A stretch of 64,000 bases of DNA, taken from contig NZ_BLAJ01000004.1 of NCBI RefSeq assembly GCF_009176305.1, positions 124,001 through 188,000 on the forward strand. Reading direction: 5' to 3'. Below, piece after piece: positions 8,601 to 15,229 of this stretch (its first letter is position 1; every line of letters begins with the position of its first letter). The notes below the pieces were generated by a model, which was not told the origin of the DNA, did no database searches, and saw nothing but the letters and a program-made list of their open reading frames with translations. The translations under genes and the position numbers were made by a program. The stretch comes from Martinezella dioscoreae (GTDB taxonomy: Bacteria; Pseudomonadota; Alphaproteobacteria; Rhizobiales; Rhizobiaceae).

Positions 8601-10504
8601 CTCGAGCTAAGGGCGGCGATCTGATCGGTTGAAAGGGCGGCGATGACCTCCGTACCTAGCCCCGCCACAGCCTTGCTGGTAATGGCCGCGATTTCCGTCG
8701 TCGAGAACGTGGCGATCTCATCCGTGCCGAGGGCCGAGAATTGGCTCGAGCTCAGCGCCGCGATTTGAGCACTGGTGAGCGCCTCCACTTGCTGCGTGCT
8801 TAGCGCGGCGATCTGATCTGTCGTCAAACCGGCAACGGTGCCTGCTTTCAGAGCCGCGATCTGTCCTGTCGAAAGCGCCGCAATGACATCCGTACCCAAC
8901 ACGGCAATTTGGCTTGAGCCGAGCGCCGCGACCTGTGCCGTGGTCAGGACGCTCGTTTTAGCCGCACCCAGAATCGCGATCTGGGCGGTGCTCAACCCGG
9001 CAATCCCAGCGGTGCTTAGCGCCGCGACTTGCGCCGTTGACAGGGCAGCAATGGCTGTCGTGTCAAGACCCGATACGGCCTTGCTGGTGATTGCGGCGAT
9101 GCTGGCGGTCGAGAGCGCCGCGATATCGTCCATGCTCAACGCGGATATCTGGGTCGACGTCAGCGCCGCGACCTGAGCCGTTGTCAGAGCGGCGATCTGC
9201 GTTGTGGTCATCACGCTGATCTGGCTCGTTGTCAGCCCGGCGATGCCGCTCACGCTGAAGGCGGCAATTTGCGCGGTCGAAAGTGCTGCGATATCACTCG
9301 TGCTCAAGGCTCCGGTCTGCGTCGTCTTGAGCGAATTGATTTGGCTCGTTGTCAACGCGCTGATCTGCGCCGTGCTCAACGCGGTGATCTGGACGGTGCT
9401 CAGGCCGGAAACGGCCGACTTGCTGAGGGCTGCGACCTGTGAGACCGAGAGGGCGGCAACATCGCCCGTGCTCATGACCGCGAACTGGGTTGCGGTGAGC
9501 GCCGCGACTTGTGCCGTTGTCATCGCGGCGATCTGCGCCGTGCTCAAGGCAGCTATCTGAGCCGTTGTCAGGCCGGAAATCGCGGCCGTGTTCAAGGCGG
9601 CGACTTGGTTCGTCGCAAGAGAGGAAATGGTCGCTGTCGAGAGGCCCGCGACCGCGGCAGCCGTGATCGCCGCCATGTCATCCGTCGAAAACGCGGCGAT
9701 ACCGCCCGTGGACAGCACGGAAAGCTGCGCCGAGCTCAGGGCCTTGACCTGGCTGGAGGTGAGAGCCTCGGCTTGTGCGGTGCTCAGGGCTGCGACTTGC
9801 GCCGTCTTCAGGCTGGCAATCGCGCTGGCCGTCAGGGCCGCGATCTGAGCAGTTGAAAAGGCCGCTATATCGCTCGTGGCCATCGCTGCGACTTGCGTCG
9901 TCCTGAGAGCGGCGATTTGCGCCGTCGTCAGGGCAGCAATTTGCGTCGTGCCAAGCGCCGCGATTTGGCTTGTCGTCAAATTGGAAATGCTGCTGGTGCT
10001 CAACGCCGCGATCTGCTCGGTCGAAAGCGTGGCCATTGCAGCGGTCGAGAGGCCCGATATCGCCTTGCTGCTGATCGCGGCCATATCGTCTGTCGAAAAG
10101 GTAGCCAGATCTGCGGCGCTGAGCGCGGCGATTTGCGACGAACTCAAGACCCGGACCTGCGACGTCGTCAGGGCTTCCGCCTGTTCGATTGTCAGGGCCT
10201 GGAGTTGCTGTGTCGTGATCGCGGTGATCTGCACGGAACTGAAGCTCTCGATCGCGGATGTTGACAGGGCGGCCAGCTGATCGAGCGTGAGCCCCGGAAT
10301 GGCGCTTTGCGAAATTGCGCTTAACTGCTGGGAGGTGAGAACCTCCACGTCCTCTGTATCCAGCGCCGCGATCTGCGCTGATGTGAGAACGCTGATCTGC
10401 TTGGTGGATAGTGATGCCACATCTTCCGTGGTCCAGGCCGCCACAGCTGATGTTGAAAGAGATCTGATCTGAGTGAGGCTCAAGGATGAAACGATCGAAG
10501 TCAT
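2612..10504 (-). CDS. Giant octapeptide-repeat protein, Ser/Thr-rich, function unknown
   Basis: The product is about 2,630 residues, nearly all tandem octapeptides (roughly 325) with consensus L-[ST]-[ST]-x-[QD]-[IV]-A-[AG]. Some octads are variants such as FSTDDMAA, ISSKAISG and LTSAQAEA. The ISSKA[IV]xG-type octads recur most often 17 octads apart (136 residues), so there is a super-repeat. I saw no cysteine and very few aromatic residues, and about a quarter to a third of residues are Ser or Thr. There is no classical signal peptide or membrane helix, and the chain ends QIAAVISSYVT. ATG at 10504 is preferred over GTG at 10528 because GGAAAGAG lies 8 bases before it. I do not recognise a named family. 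S-x-x-Q/D could act as a helix-capping box in each octad, suggesting a solenoid or fibre. A secreted adhesin or matrix protein modified by the neighbouring GT41 enzyme is inference. Confidence 0.9.
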   Translation of the reverse strand: MTSIVSSLSLTQIRSLSTSAVAAWTTEDVASLSTKQISVLTSAQIAALDTEDVEVLTSQQLSAISQSAIPGLTLDQLAALSTSAIESFSSVQITAITTQQLQALTIEQAEALTTSQVRVLSSSQIAALSAADLATFSTDDMAAISSKAISGLSTAAMATLSTEQIAALSTSSISNLTTSQIAALGTTQIAALTTAQIAALRTTQVAAMATSDIAAFSTAQIAALTASAIASLKTAQVAALSTAQAEALTSSQVKALSSAQLSVLSTGGIAAFSTDDMAAITAAAVAGLSTATISSLATNQVAALNTAAISGLTTAQIAALSTAQIAAMTTAQVAALTATQFAVMSTGDVAALSVSQVAALSKSAVSGLSTVQITALSTAQISALTTSQINSLKTTQTGALSTSDIAALSTAQIAAFSVSGIAGLTTSQISVMTTTQIAALTTAQVAALTSTQISALSMDDIAALSTASIAAITSKAVSGLDTTAIAALSTAQVAALSTAGIAGLSTAQIAILGAAKTSVLTTAQVAALGSSQIAVLGTDVIAALSTGQIAALKAGTVAGLTTDQIAALSTQQVEALTSAQIAALSSSQFSALGTDEIATFSTTEIAAITSKAVAGLGTEVIAALSTDQIAALSSSAVTGLTTAQVAALSGAQVAGLATRAIASLTTNQIASLSSQQVAALTATQISVLKTAQIAALSTNDIAAFSTAQIGALTTTAITGLTTGQITALTTAQVEALSSSQLKVLSSTQLAALGSDDVATFTTDEIAALSSKAIGGLTTSVIASLSSAQLEALTTSAVTGLTTAQISTLGTAQLASLTTSQIAALSSTQMAALTANDMAALSTVDMAAIATKAIAGLSTGAVAALSTIQIAALGTSTLANLTTNQIAALSTAQLAALSTTQVATLTSSQIAALGTGTITSLTASQIAALSTSGITGLTTDQIAALSTQQTQALTTAQIAKLSSTQVSALGTDHIATFTTDEIAALSSKAVTGLSTGVISTLSTQQIASLSAAGIAGLTTSQIAALNTAQIAALPASWMTALSATQIAALDTNVIAALSTAQVAAISTSGISGLTTDQVNALSTTQVATLTTNQVAALKTAQLSALGTDDVAALSVADIAVIGSTATSGLSTDAIAALTTAQIAALSTAGIAGLSTAQIDALSSGQVDALFTNQIAALSQSQIATMDADIVASLSTAQIAAFSTSGIIGLTTGQMTALSTAQAEALTTAQVKVLSSVQLGALSADDIATFSTADIAAISNKAVSGLGSSIIGSLSTDQIAALSTTTVAGLTTDQVAALSTAQVAALATTRIAALSSAQVGALGTGSIASLTTGQIAALSTAGISGLSTDQVNVLSSAQLAALTTTQIAALSSAQLGVLGSSDVAALSTADIAAIGSSAISGLSTAALAAFSTAQIAALSPTGILGMTTDQISALNSSQIDVLSTKQIATLSSAQVGVLDPSIVATLSTAQIAALGGSAVAGLTTTQISAFNTSQTEALTSAQVAALSSKQISSLSAADIATFSTKDISAIGSAAISGLSTDAIAAMSTAQIAALSTSGIAGLTTQQIAVLSTGQLQALTTVQSAALNSAQLSVLTTNDIAALSTKNIATITSAAISGLSTTAVAALSTSQVAALSTSSITGLTTKQIAALGTIQAEALTTAQVAALNSTQLSALTTDDLAVFSTQDIAAIGSNAISGLSAGAIAALTTNQLAAISTLGIGGLSTKQIAALNTAQIHALSSKQMAALSSAQVSALSTADIASLSNVQIAALSSSGTAGLTSLQIAALGTGQVQALTTTQINVLGSKQVSALTTADIAAMSTAQIAALSSLGIAGLTSAQIAVLNTAQAEALTSAQVAALSSSQIATLDAANLQTFSTSDIAAISSNAISGLSTATVAAFSTDQITAISTAGIAGLTTLQISALGTNQVGALTTAQISTLGSRQISALTTADIAAMSTAQIAALSTAGIPGLTTAQLAALSVDQAEALTTGQIGALSSTQVAALSADDLDAFSTADIAAISSSAIQGLSTATIAGFSTDQVAALSASGIAGLTTSQIAALSTGQLEALTTAQVAALNSKQIAVLGTNGIEALSTNQIAALSTSGIAGLTTDQIAVLSTDQAEALTPTQVGAFTSKQIATFGTEDLATFSTADMAAIGSLAMSALSTAAIAAFSTEQIAALSTAGIAGLTTSQMAALSTAQAEALTPTQVGALSSAQIAALGTDDLQTFSSADIAAISSSGISGLTTAIVAALSTAQITSLGTGGIAGLTTAQIAVLSTDQIEALTAAQVAVLGSKQVAVLSTADIATLSTSQVAALSTAGVAGLSSTQVSAMSVDQIAAFSTAQIAALSSAGIAGLSSADLATFSTSDIAAISSNSVQGLSTDFIASLSTAQIAALGTGSIAGLSSTQVGVLSIEQFEALSTTQIAALSSAGLAGLTTADLTTISTAELSVINSDAIQGLSTAVVAALSSDQIAVLTTSQIASLSYGQIAAMSTAQIAALSTSQIGALNALQVAALDTDDISVFTTDDIAALNSGAVAGLTTRVIAALTTAQAEALAPSQVSGLTSAQVAALTTQELSTFSTKDIAAFSSNGITGLSTQDIASLSSTQLLALMRSQMAYLSSDQIAAVISSYVT
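2640..10480 (-). repeat. Tandem 24-bp coding repeat with a 408-bp super-repeat
   Basis: The DNA of the giant gene is a tandem 24-base array that encodes the octapeptide. On the plus strand the recurring unit resembles gccgcgatctgngccgtcgt. Copies differ at many synonymous and non-synonymous positions, so the array looks old and not freshly amplified. Higher-order units are marked by the I[ST]xKA[IV]xG octad. In the first 123 octads these recur at intervals of 17, 24, 17, 20, 10 and 17 octads, and 17 octads equals 408 bp. Such arrays can change length by recombination, and short-read assembly across them may be unreliable. Confidence 0.85.
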
Positions 10505-10751
10505 TAACAGGACTCTTTCCGTAGCCACGTTGCACTGTCAGCATGTTCAAAGCCGACCAAGCTTGCCTTGCCGAAGCGTTGGCGGATTAACACTCTCTAA
10601 AATTCACGCCCCACGCTCGCAGCGTAGTTCGACTGGCTTGCCTGAAGCTGTGGTTGAACTTGTGATTGTCGCTGTGGGTATCGAATTCTCCCACTGATCG
10701 AAATCCGATCATGCTGATCGAGCAGCGGGCTTCGTCATCGGGCCGTACGAC
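10505..10751. other. Upstream region of the giant repeat gene
   Basis: About 250 bases separate the repeat gene from the flgE terminator. I see no gene here. The repeat gene's ribosome-binding site (GGAAAGAG, 10513-10520) lies at its edge, and any promoter must lie in this stretch. I could not identify convincing -35 and -10 boxes by eye. Confidence 0.45.
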
Positions 10752-10775
10752 AAAAGGGCCCCGGAGGGCCCTTCT
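10752..10775 (-). terminator. Rho-independent terminator downstream of flgE
   Basis: AAGGGCCC at 10754-10761 and GGGCCCTT at 10766-10773 form a perfect 8-bp stem with a 4-base loop. Read on the minus strand it is followed by further T residues (CCCTTTTG). It starts 20 bases after the flgE stop codon and should end that transcript, separating flgE from the giant repeat gene. Confidence 0.75.
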
Positions 10776-10793
10776 GATTGAGCAGGCGGAAGA

Positions 10794-12089
10794 TCAGCGT
10801 TGGAGGTTGACCAGTACGTCCAGCAAGTCTGATCCCGTCTGGAAGACCTTGGAGTTCGCAGTGTAGCTCTTTTGTGCCTGGATCATGTCAGTGAGCTGGC
10901 CGGCCAAATCGACGTTCGATGCTTCCAGCGAGTTCGACTGGATATAGCCGAGACCGTTGCTGTTGGCGAAGCTGGTGACCGTCACGCCTGAATCGGCATT
11001 GGCTTGATAGACGTTGCCGCTCAAGAGCGTCAGCTTGTCGGGGCTTGCAACGGTCGCGAGCGGGATCTGGTAGATCGCCTTCGGGTCGCCGGTCTTGTAG
11101 TTTGCATAGACAATGCCGTTCTTGTCGATGGTGACGCCGGTCACGGGGCTTGCCGCCTGACCATTGGTCGAGCCCGTCGAGCTGAAGTCGCTGGCCTTCT
11201 GCGTCATCCCGCTCAAATCCATCGCGATGGATCCGCCGGTTGTTGGGTCGGTGATGGTGAATGTTCCACCGCTCGTCATGTTGCCGTTTGCGTCGAATGT
11301 CAATGTGGATGGATTTGGAACATTGACTGGGTCCGACGAATAAGGGAACGAGGAGCTCCCTGACGTGCTCTTGTCGGCATTGCGATAGACGCTGACCTCC
11401 CACTGATCGGTCGCGCCCGTGGTGGAATCGGCGGACTGTATCTTGGTGTAATAAACGTCATACATGACGGAGTTGCCGAGCTTGTCGTAGGCAACCACCG
11501 AGCTCTTCTGGGTATTTGAGGTAACCGAGGTCGGGTTGGCGCTTGGCAATGTCGCTGTATCGGTAACGACGGTCGCGTTCGAATTGAGATTACCGGTGAA
11601 GGTGCCCGTTGTCGAGGGCGAGCTAGCAAGACCGCTCTGATTGACGTTGATCGGCACCAGGCCGTCGAAGCCGTTGACGACGACAGCCGGCGCTCCAGAA
11701 GCATAGGAGTAGCCCATCAGCGTATAGCCAGCGGAGTTCACGAGGTTCCCGTTTGCATCCGGCGTAAAGTCGCCCGCGCGGGTCAGGACGGTCTTGCCAT
11801 CGGCGCCCTGCACGACGAAGAAGCCGGCGCCCTGGATCGACAAGTCGCTGCTCGACGAGGTGGAGACCGTGTCGCCCTGCTGCGAGACCGAATAGCTGAC
11901 GTTGGTTTCGACGCTGCCGGAATTATAGTTGCCGCCGCCCGAAGGGAGAATCAACGACGAAAAGCTGGTGCTCGCCGACTTGTAGCCCGTTGTATTGACG
12001 TTCGCGATGTTGTCCGACACGGTGCTAAGCTTATTTGCCTGCGCGTTCATGCCGGAAACTGCCGTTTTCATGCTACCAAAGATGCTCAT
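10794..12089 (-). CDS. flgE: Flagellar hook protein FlgE
   Basis: The product is 431 residues, within the usual range for rhizobial hook proteins. The N-terminus (MSIFGSMKTAVSGMNAQANK then SDNIANVNTTGYK) is the conserved flagellar rod/hook motif. The C-terminus (SNSLEASNVDLAGQLTDMIQ, then SYTANSKVFQTGSDLLDVLV) is the matching D0 helix. The middle contains the Gly/Ser/Thr-rich hook domains. ATG at 12089 is chosen over the longer frame because GAGGA sits just before it and because the conserved domain starts there. FlgE subunits are exported by the flagellar type III system and polymerise into the hook. No other flagellar gene is visible here, so this is a detached or second copy. Its neighbour on the same strand is the giant repeat gene, beyond a terminator. 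Confidence 0.92.
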   Translation of the reverse strand: MSIFGSMKTAVSGMNAQANKLSTVSDNIANVNTTGYKSASTSFSSLILPSGGGNYNSGSVETNVSYSVSQQGDTVSTSSSSDLSIQGAGFFVVQGADGKTVLTRAGDFTPDANGNLVNSAGYTLMGYSYASGAPAVVVNGFDGLVPINVNQSGLASSPSTTGTFTGNLNSNATVVTDTATLPSANPTSVTSNTQKSSVVAYDKLGNSVMYDVYYTKIQSADSTTGATDQWEVSVYRNADKSTSGSSSFPYSSDPVNVPNPSTLTFDANGNMTSGGTFTITDPTTGGSIAMDLSGMTQKASDFSSTGSTNGQAASPVTGVTIDKNGIVYANYKTGDPKAIYQIPLATVASPDKLTLLSGNVYQANADSGVTVTSFANSNGLGYIQSNSLEASNVDLAGQLTDMIQAQKSYTANSKVFQTGSDLLDVLVNLQR

Positions 12090-12426
12090 TGGTTCCTCGC
12101 ACGTTGCTGATGCGGGGATGGTAGCGATAATGACTTGTGTGAAGCTGGCTTTTTGGCGTGCGCCGCCAGTTTGAATCAGTTCAAAACATTCGACGATGCT
12201 TGAGCCGGCGCGCGCTCCACATTCCCGATTCGTGGGGCTCAAGGCATGCGATCCGGTTCATATCCTGGACGGCGCACTTCGCGTCCCGCGGAGACTGCGA
12301 CACAGGTCTCGATGGCCAGCGTCTCGGACCGCAAGGCATCATGAACGGCTATCGCCTGCCAAAGATCCCTGCCAAAGATAATGCCCTGGCCCCATGTTGG
12401 GTATTCGAGCCGGTCGCGGCGGCGCC
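12090..12426. other. Intergenic region between gntR-type gene and flgE
   Basis: The 337 bases contain no gene I can support. It should hold the flgE promoter on the minus strand. A minus-strand frame directly after the regulator stop (about 12244-12426) reads like protein for some 60 residues (YPTWGQGIIFGRDLW is one stretch), but it has no start and no family I can name with confidence. Confidence 0.4.
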
Positions 12427-13122
12427 TTACGTCGCCGTATCAAGATCAGTCCGGATGATGTCGGCCGTTTTCTCATAATGGAGTTGCAGCAACCGCTCGG
12501 CCTCCACGGTATCCCGGTCGAGCACGGCTCCGAGGATACGCGCATGCTCATCATTGACCTTGCGCACGCGAAAGGCTTTGCGGATCGAAAGCGCTCGATA
12601 CCGGTAGAGCCTATCGGCCAGCTGCTCGCAAAAGCCTATCAATGGCTTAGATCCACATCCCCCGATCAGCAGCGCATGAAAGGCGCGGTGAAGCCTTTCC
12701 CATTCCGGATTGTCCTCGAACTGCTCCGGGTTGAGTGAGCGCGGGGTGCGCTCCAACCGATGATGGGCGACCAGAAGCGCCTCTTCCCAGTCAGGCGTTG
12801 CATTCGCCATGGATTCCCGCAGGGCCAGCGTCTCCACCCAGCAGCGCGTTTTCGTCAGCTCATGCAATTCGTCCAGGCTGATGGGTTTGACGAAGAAGCC
12901 GCGCTGTTCCTTTCCGATGACGAGGTCCTCCGTCGTCAATCGGTTCAATGCCTCGCGCAACGGGGTCTGGCCGGCATCATAGTGCTCGATCAGGAAGCGG
13001 AGCTGAAGCTTTCGGCCGGGCTCCAGGCGCGTCGAGAGAATGTCGGCCTTCAGCCGCTCATAGATGCTGGTCGCCAATGTCGCGGGGCTTCCGGCCTCTT
13101 TCTTCAGCAGGTTGACGTTCAT
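12427..13122 (-). CDS. GntR-family transcriptional regulator (FadR/FCD subgroup)
   Basis: The product is about 231 residues. Residues 15-85 form the winged helix-turn-helix (IYERLKADILSTRLEPGRKL, then QTPLREALNRLTTEDLV). The C-terminal part is a helical FCD effector domain with metal-ligand-like residues (HHRLERTPR, LHRAFHALLIGG, NDEHARILGAVLDRDTVEAE). FCD regulators are usually repressors released by an organic acid or a pathway intermediate. It is divergent from the aromatic-catabolism operon starting at 13247 and probably controls it. ATG at 13122 (MNVNLLKKE) is favoured over an upstream start at 13146, but neither has a strong ribosome-binding site. Confidence 0.88.
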   Translation of the reverse strand: MNVNLLKKEAGSPATLATSIYERLKADILSTRLEPGRKLQLRFLIEHYDAGQTPLREALNRLTTEDLVIGKEQRGFFVKPISLDELHELTKTRCWVETLALRESMANATPDWEEALLVAHHRLERTPRSLNPEQFEDNPEWERLHRAFHALLIGGCGSKPLIGFCEQLADRLYRYRALSIRKAFRVRKVNDEHARILGAVLDRDTVEAERLLQLHYEKTADIIRTDLDTAT

Positions 13123-13175
13123 GGTGCTCTCTGGCTTGCAAATCACTTTTTATATACACGAGGAAGCAGCGGCGC

Positions 13176-13208
13176 AAAATTTATAAATTTTATCTTTACG
13201 TGGTAAAG
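13176..13208. promoter_or_regulatory. Two inverted repeats in the gntR/amidohydrolase divergent promoter
   Basis: AAAATTTATAAATTTT at 13176-13191 is a perfect 16-bp palindrome. Next to it CTTTAC-GTG-GTAAAG at 13194-13208 has perfect 6-bp arms around 3 bases. They lie between the divergent starts at 13122 and 13247 in a region far more AT-rich than its surroundings. The spaced repeat has the size and form of an FCD/GntR operator, and the AT palindrome may overlap the promoter. The assignment to this regulator is inference. Confidence 0.55.
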
Positions 13209-13246
13209 TTTGTACATTATGACGGCTCTTAACGAGGGAGGGCTCC

Positions 13247-14299
13247 ATGAGCGGAACGAAAAAGCGAGCGTCGGGCGCCTTTGCGAACGGCTGCGCTTGT
13301 TGCGGCATTGATATCCACTGTCACGTGGTGCCCGGACGTTTTCCGCTTGCGGCAGGGAATGCTCCCATCCGTGGCTGGCCCTCGATGGTTGCCGCGGATG
13401 CTTGTCACGCAACGGTCGTTATCGATGACAAGCCTTATCGCACGGTCAGCGATGCCTGCTGGGTGGCCGAACGGCGGCTGGAGGAGATGGACAGGACCGG
13501 TATCCGCATCCAGGCTCTGTCTCCCATGCCTGAGCTCTTCGGCTATTGGATCGAAAAGACCGCGGCCCACGACCTTGTCCGATACGTCAACGATGCGATC
13601 GCTGTGATGATCGGGCAGGGCCAGGGTCGTTTCGTTGGGCTCGGCGGCCTTCCTCTTCAGGATATTGATCTTGCGATTTCCGAGTTGCATCGCCTCGTCG
13701 GCGAACTCGGTTTTCGTGGCGTCGAGATCGGCAGCAATATCAATGACGTGCCTATCGGTGATCCTCGTTTCCATCCCTTTTTTGCGGAGGCGGAGAAGCT
13801 GAATGCCGCTGTCTTCGTGCACGCCGTGCGGCCGACCGGCATGGATCGTCTCGTTGGGCCAGCGCCGCTTCAGCAGGTGCTCGCCTATCCGACCGATGTC
13901 GGATTGGCGGCAGGATCCGTGATCACCGGCGGGTTGCTTCAGAAATTCCCGAAACTGCGGATCGCTTTCAGCCACGGCGGCGGCACGTTTGCCTCGCTGC
14001 TGCCGCGGCTGCAGCAGGGCTATTCGGCCTTCCCGGCGCTCAGCGAAATCACGCATGAGAGCCCCGCCGCGCAGGCGCGGCGTCTCTATGTGGATTCGTT
14101 GGTTTTCGATCCGGACATGCTACGCCGCCTTGTCGCCGTCTTCGGCGAGGATCGCATCATGATCGGCACCGACTATCCCTTCAATTTCCGCGAGAAAGAG
14201 CCCATCGCTGGCGTCGAGGAGGCGTTTGCGGATGCGAGTTTGCGCGAGCGCCTGACATTTGCGAATGCGCGCGCTTTCCTGGGTTTGGATGAGGTTTGA
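13247..14299 (+). CDS. Amidohydrolase family 2 protein (ACMSD/decarboxylase-like)
   Basis: The 350-residue product is a metal-dependent TIM-barrel hydrolase of the aminocarboxymuconate-semialdehyde decarboxylase type. IDIHCHVVPG supplies the HxH metal ligands, AFSHGGGTF the later histidine, and MIGTDYPF the C-terminal aspartate. Family members decarboxylate aromatic acids or ring-cleavage products, or hydrolyse lactones. The ribosome-binding site GAGGGAGG precedes ATG at 13247. It is the first gene of a five-gene operon with a ring hydroxylase and an extradiol dioxygenase, so it probably acts on an aromatic acid or its cleavage product. The substrate cannot be read from the sequence. Confidence 0.85.
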   Translation: MSGTKKRASGAFANGCACCGIDIHCHVVPGRFPLAAGNAPIRGWPSMVAADACHATVVIDDKPYRTVSDACWVAERRLEEMDRTGIRIQALSPMPELFGYWIEKTAAHDLVRYVNDAIAVMIGQGQGRFVGLGGLPLQDIDLAISELHRLVGELGFRGVEIGSNINDVPIGDPRFHPFFAEAEKLNAAVFVHAVRPTGMDRLVGPAPLQQVLAYPTDVGLAAGSVITGGLLQKFPKLRIAFSHGGGTFASLLPRLQQGYSAFPALSEITHESPAAQARRLYVDSLVFDPDMLRRLVAVFGEDRIMIGTDYPFNFREKEPIAGVEEAFADASLRERLTFANARAFLGLDEV

Positions 14300-14303
14300 T
14301 CCC

Positions 14304-15197
14304 ATGACTGAATTTCCTGTCATCGCTTTGCGCAGCGTGGAACTGGGTACGCCCGATCTCGCGTCGTCTGTCGACTTTTATACCCGCGTCTGGGGCCTGG
14401 ATGTCGTCGCCGAAGTGGAGGGCAAGGTTTTCCTGGCGGCAACGGGTGCTGATTTTCATGTGTTGGAGCTAAAGCAAAGCAACCGTTCGGAACTGCGCAA
14501 GATCAGTTTTCGCGTCGGTTCGGCCGAAGCGCTGGCGTCGCTGTTCGCAAAGACGGTTACCGCAGGCTGTGCTGTCCTGCGCGACATCGGACCCGCTGAT
14601 GGTCCCGCCGGTGGCGAGCGTTTCGTCATCCGCGAGCCGCAAGGCGCCGTTCTGGAATTCGTGTACGGCGACCGCCGCAAGCATGGCCGCGTGGTTCCCA
14701 ACCGGCCGGAACGTCTGGCGCATGTCAACATTAACAGCGCTGATATCGAGGCGCTTTCGAACTTCTATCGCAATGTCCTCGGCTTCCGCCTGACGGACCG
14801 GTCGAGACTTATGGCTTTCCTGCGCTGCAACGACGACCATCATGCGGTCGTGCTGGCCGAGGCACCGGTCAATGGGCTGAACCATGTCGCCTTCCTGATG
14901 CCCGACCTCGAATCCGTCATGCGAGGTTCTGGTCGCGTCGTCGATCACGGCTATCCGATCGGCTGGGGCGTGGGCCGGCATGGGCCGGGCGACAACGTCT
15001 TTGCCTATTTCGTCGACCCGCAAGGCGTAGTGATCGAGTACACCGCCGAAGTCCTGCGGGTGGACGACTCCTATCGCGCCCGAGGACCCGAGGAATGGGT
15101 CTGGCCGCCCGGCCGAACCGATCACTGGGGCATTGCGCCTCCCAAAAGCGACGCCTGCAAGAAGGCACAGATTTCTATCGGCTTTTCCGGCGCCTGA
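14304..15197 (+). CDS. Two-domain VOC extradiol ring-cleavage dioxygenase
   Basis: The 297-residue product has two vicinal-oxygen-chelate modules. The first starts at ALRSVELGTPDLASSVDFY. The second starts at LAHVNINSADIEALSNFYRN and carries the ligand set of type I extradiol dioxygenases: His in LAHVNI, His in GLNHVAFLMPD and Glu in GVVIEYTAE. Such enzymes open catechols next to the diol using Fe(II) or Mn(II). ATG at 14304 follows the upstream stop by 4 bases, with GAGG inside the end of that gene, so translation is probably coupled. It sits between the amidohydrolase and the flavin hydroxylase, fitting a meta-cleavage pathway. Confidence 0.87.
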   Translation: MTEFPVIALRSVELGTPDLASSVDFYTRVWGLDVVAEVEGKVFLAATGADFHVLELKQSNRSELRKISFRVGSAEALASLFAKTVTAGCAVLRDIGPADGPAGGERFVIREPQGAVLEFVYGDRRKHGRVVPNRPERLAHVNINSADIEALSNFYRNVLGFRLTDRSRLMAFLRCNDDHHAVVLAEAPVNGLNHVAFLMPDLESVMRGSGRVVDHGYPIGWGVGRHGPGDNVFAYFVDPQGVVIEYTAEVLRVDDSYRARGPEEWVWPPGRTDHWGIAPPKSDACKKAQISIGFSGA

Positions 15198-15229
15198 TGC
15201 GCCCAATAGACATTTGCAGAGGCATGCCC

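Noticed and set aside
2612..10504. CRISPR-like or satellite-like array
   Set aside because: The 24-base period has no unrelated spacers, stays in one open frame for about 7.9 kb and encodes a regular octapeptide, so it is a coding repeat.
12090..12242. Longer N-terminus for FlgE
   Set aside because: The hook-protein domain begins at MSIFGSMKTA after a good GAGGA site. The upstream extension is not hook-like.
12244..12426. Possible hotdog/MaoC-type gene relic after the GntR stop on the minus strand
   Set aside because: About 60 residues read like protein, but there is no diagnostic motif and no start, so I could not support a family.
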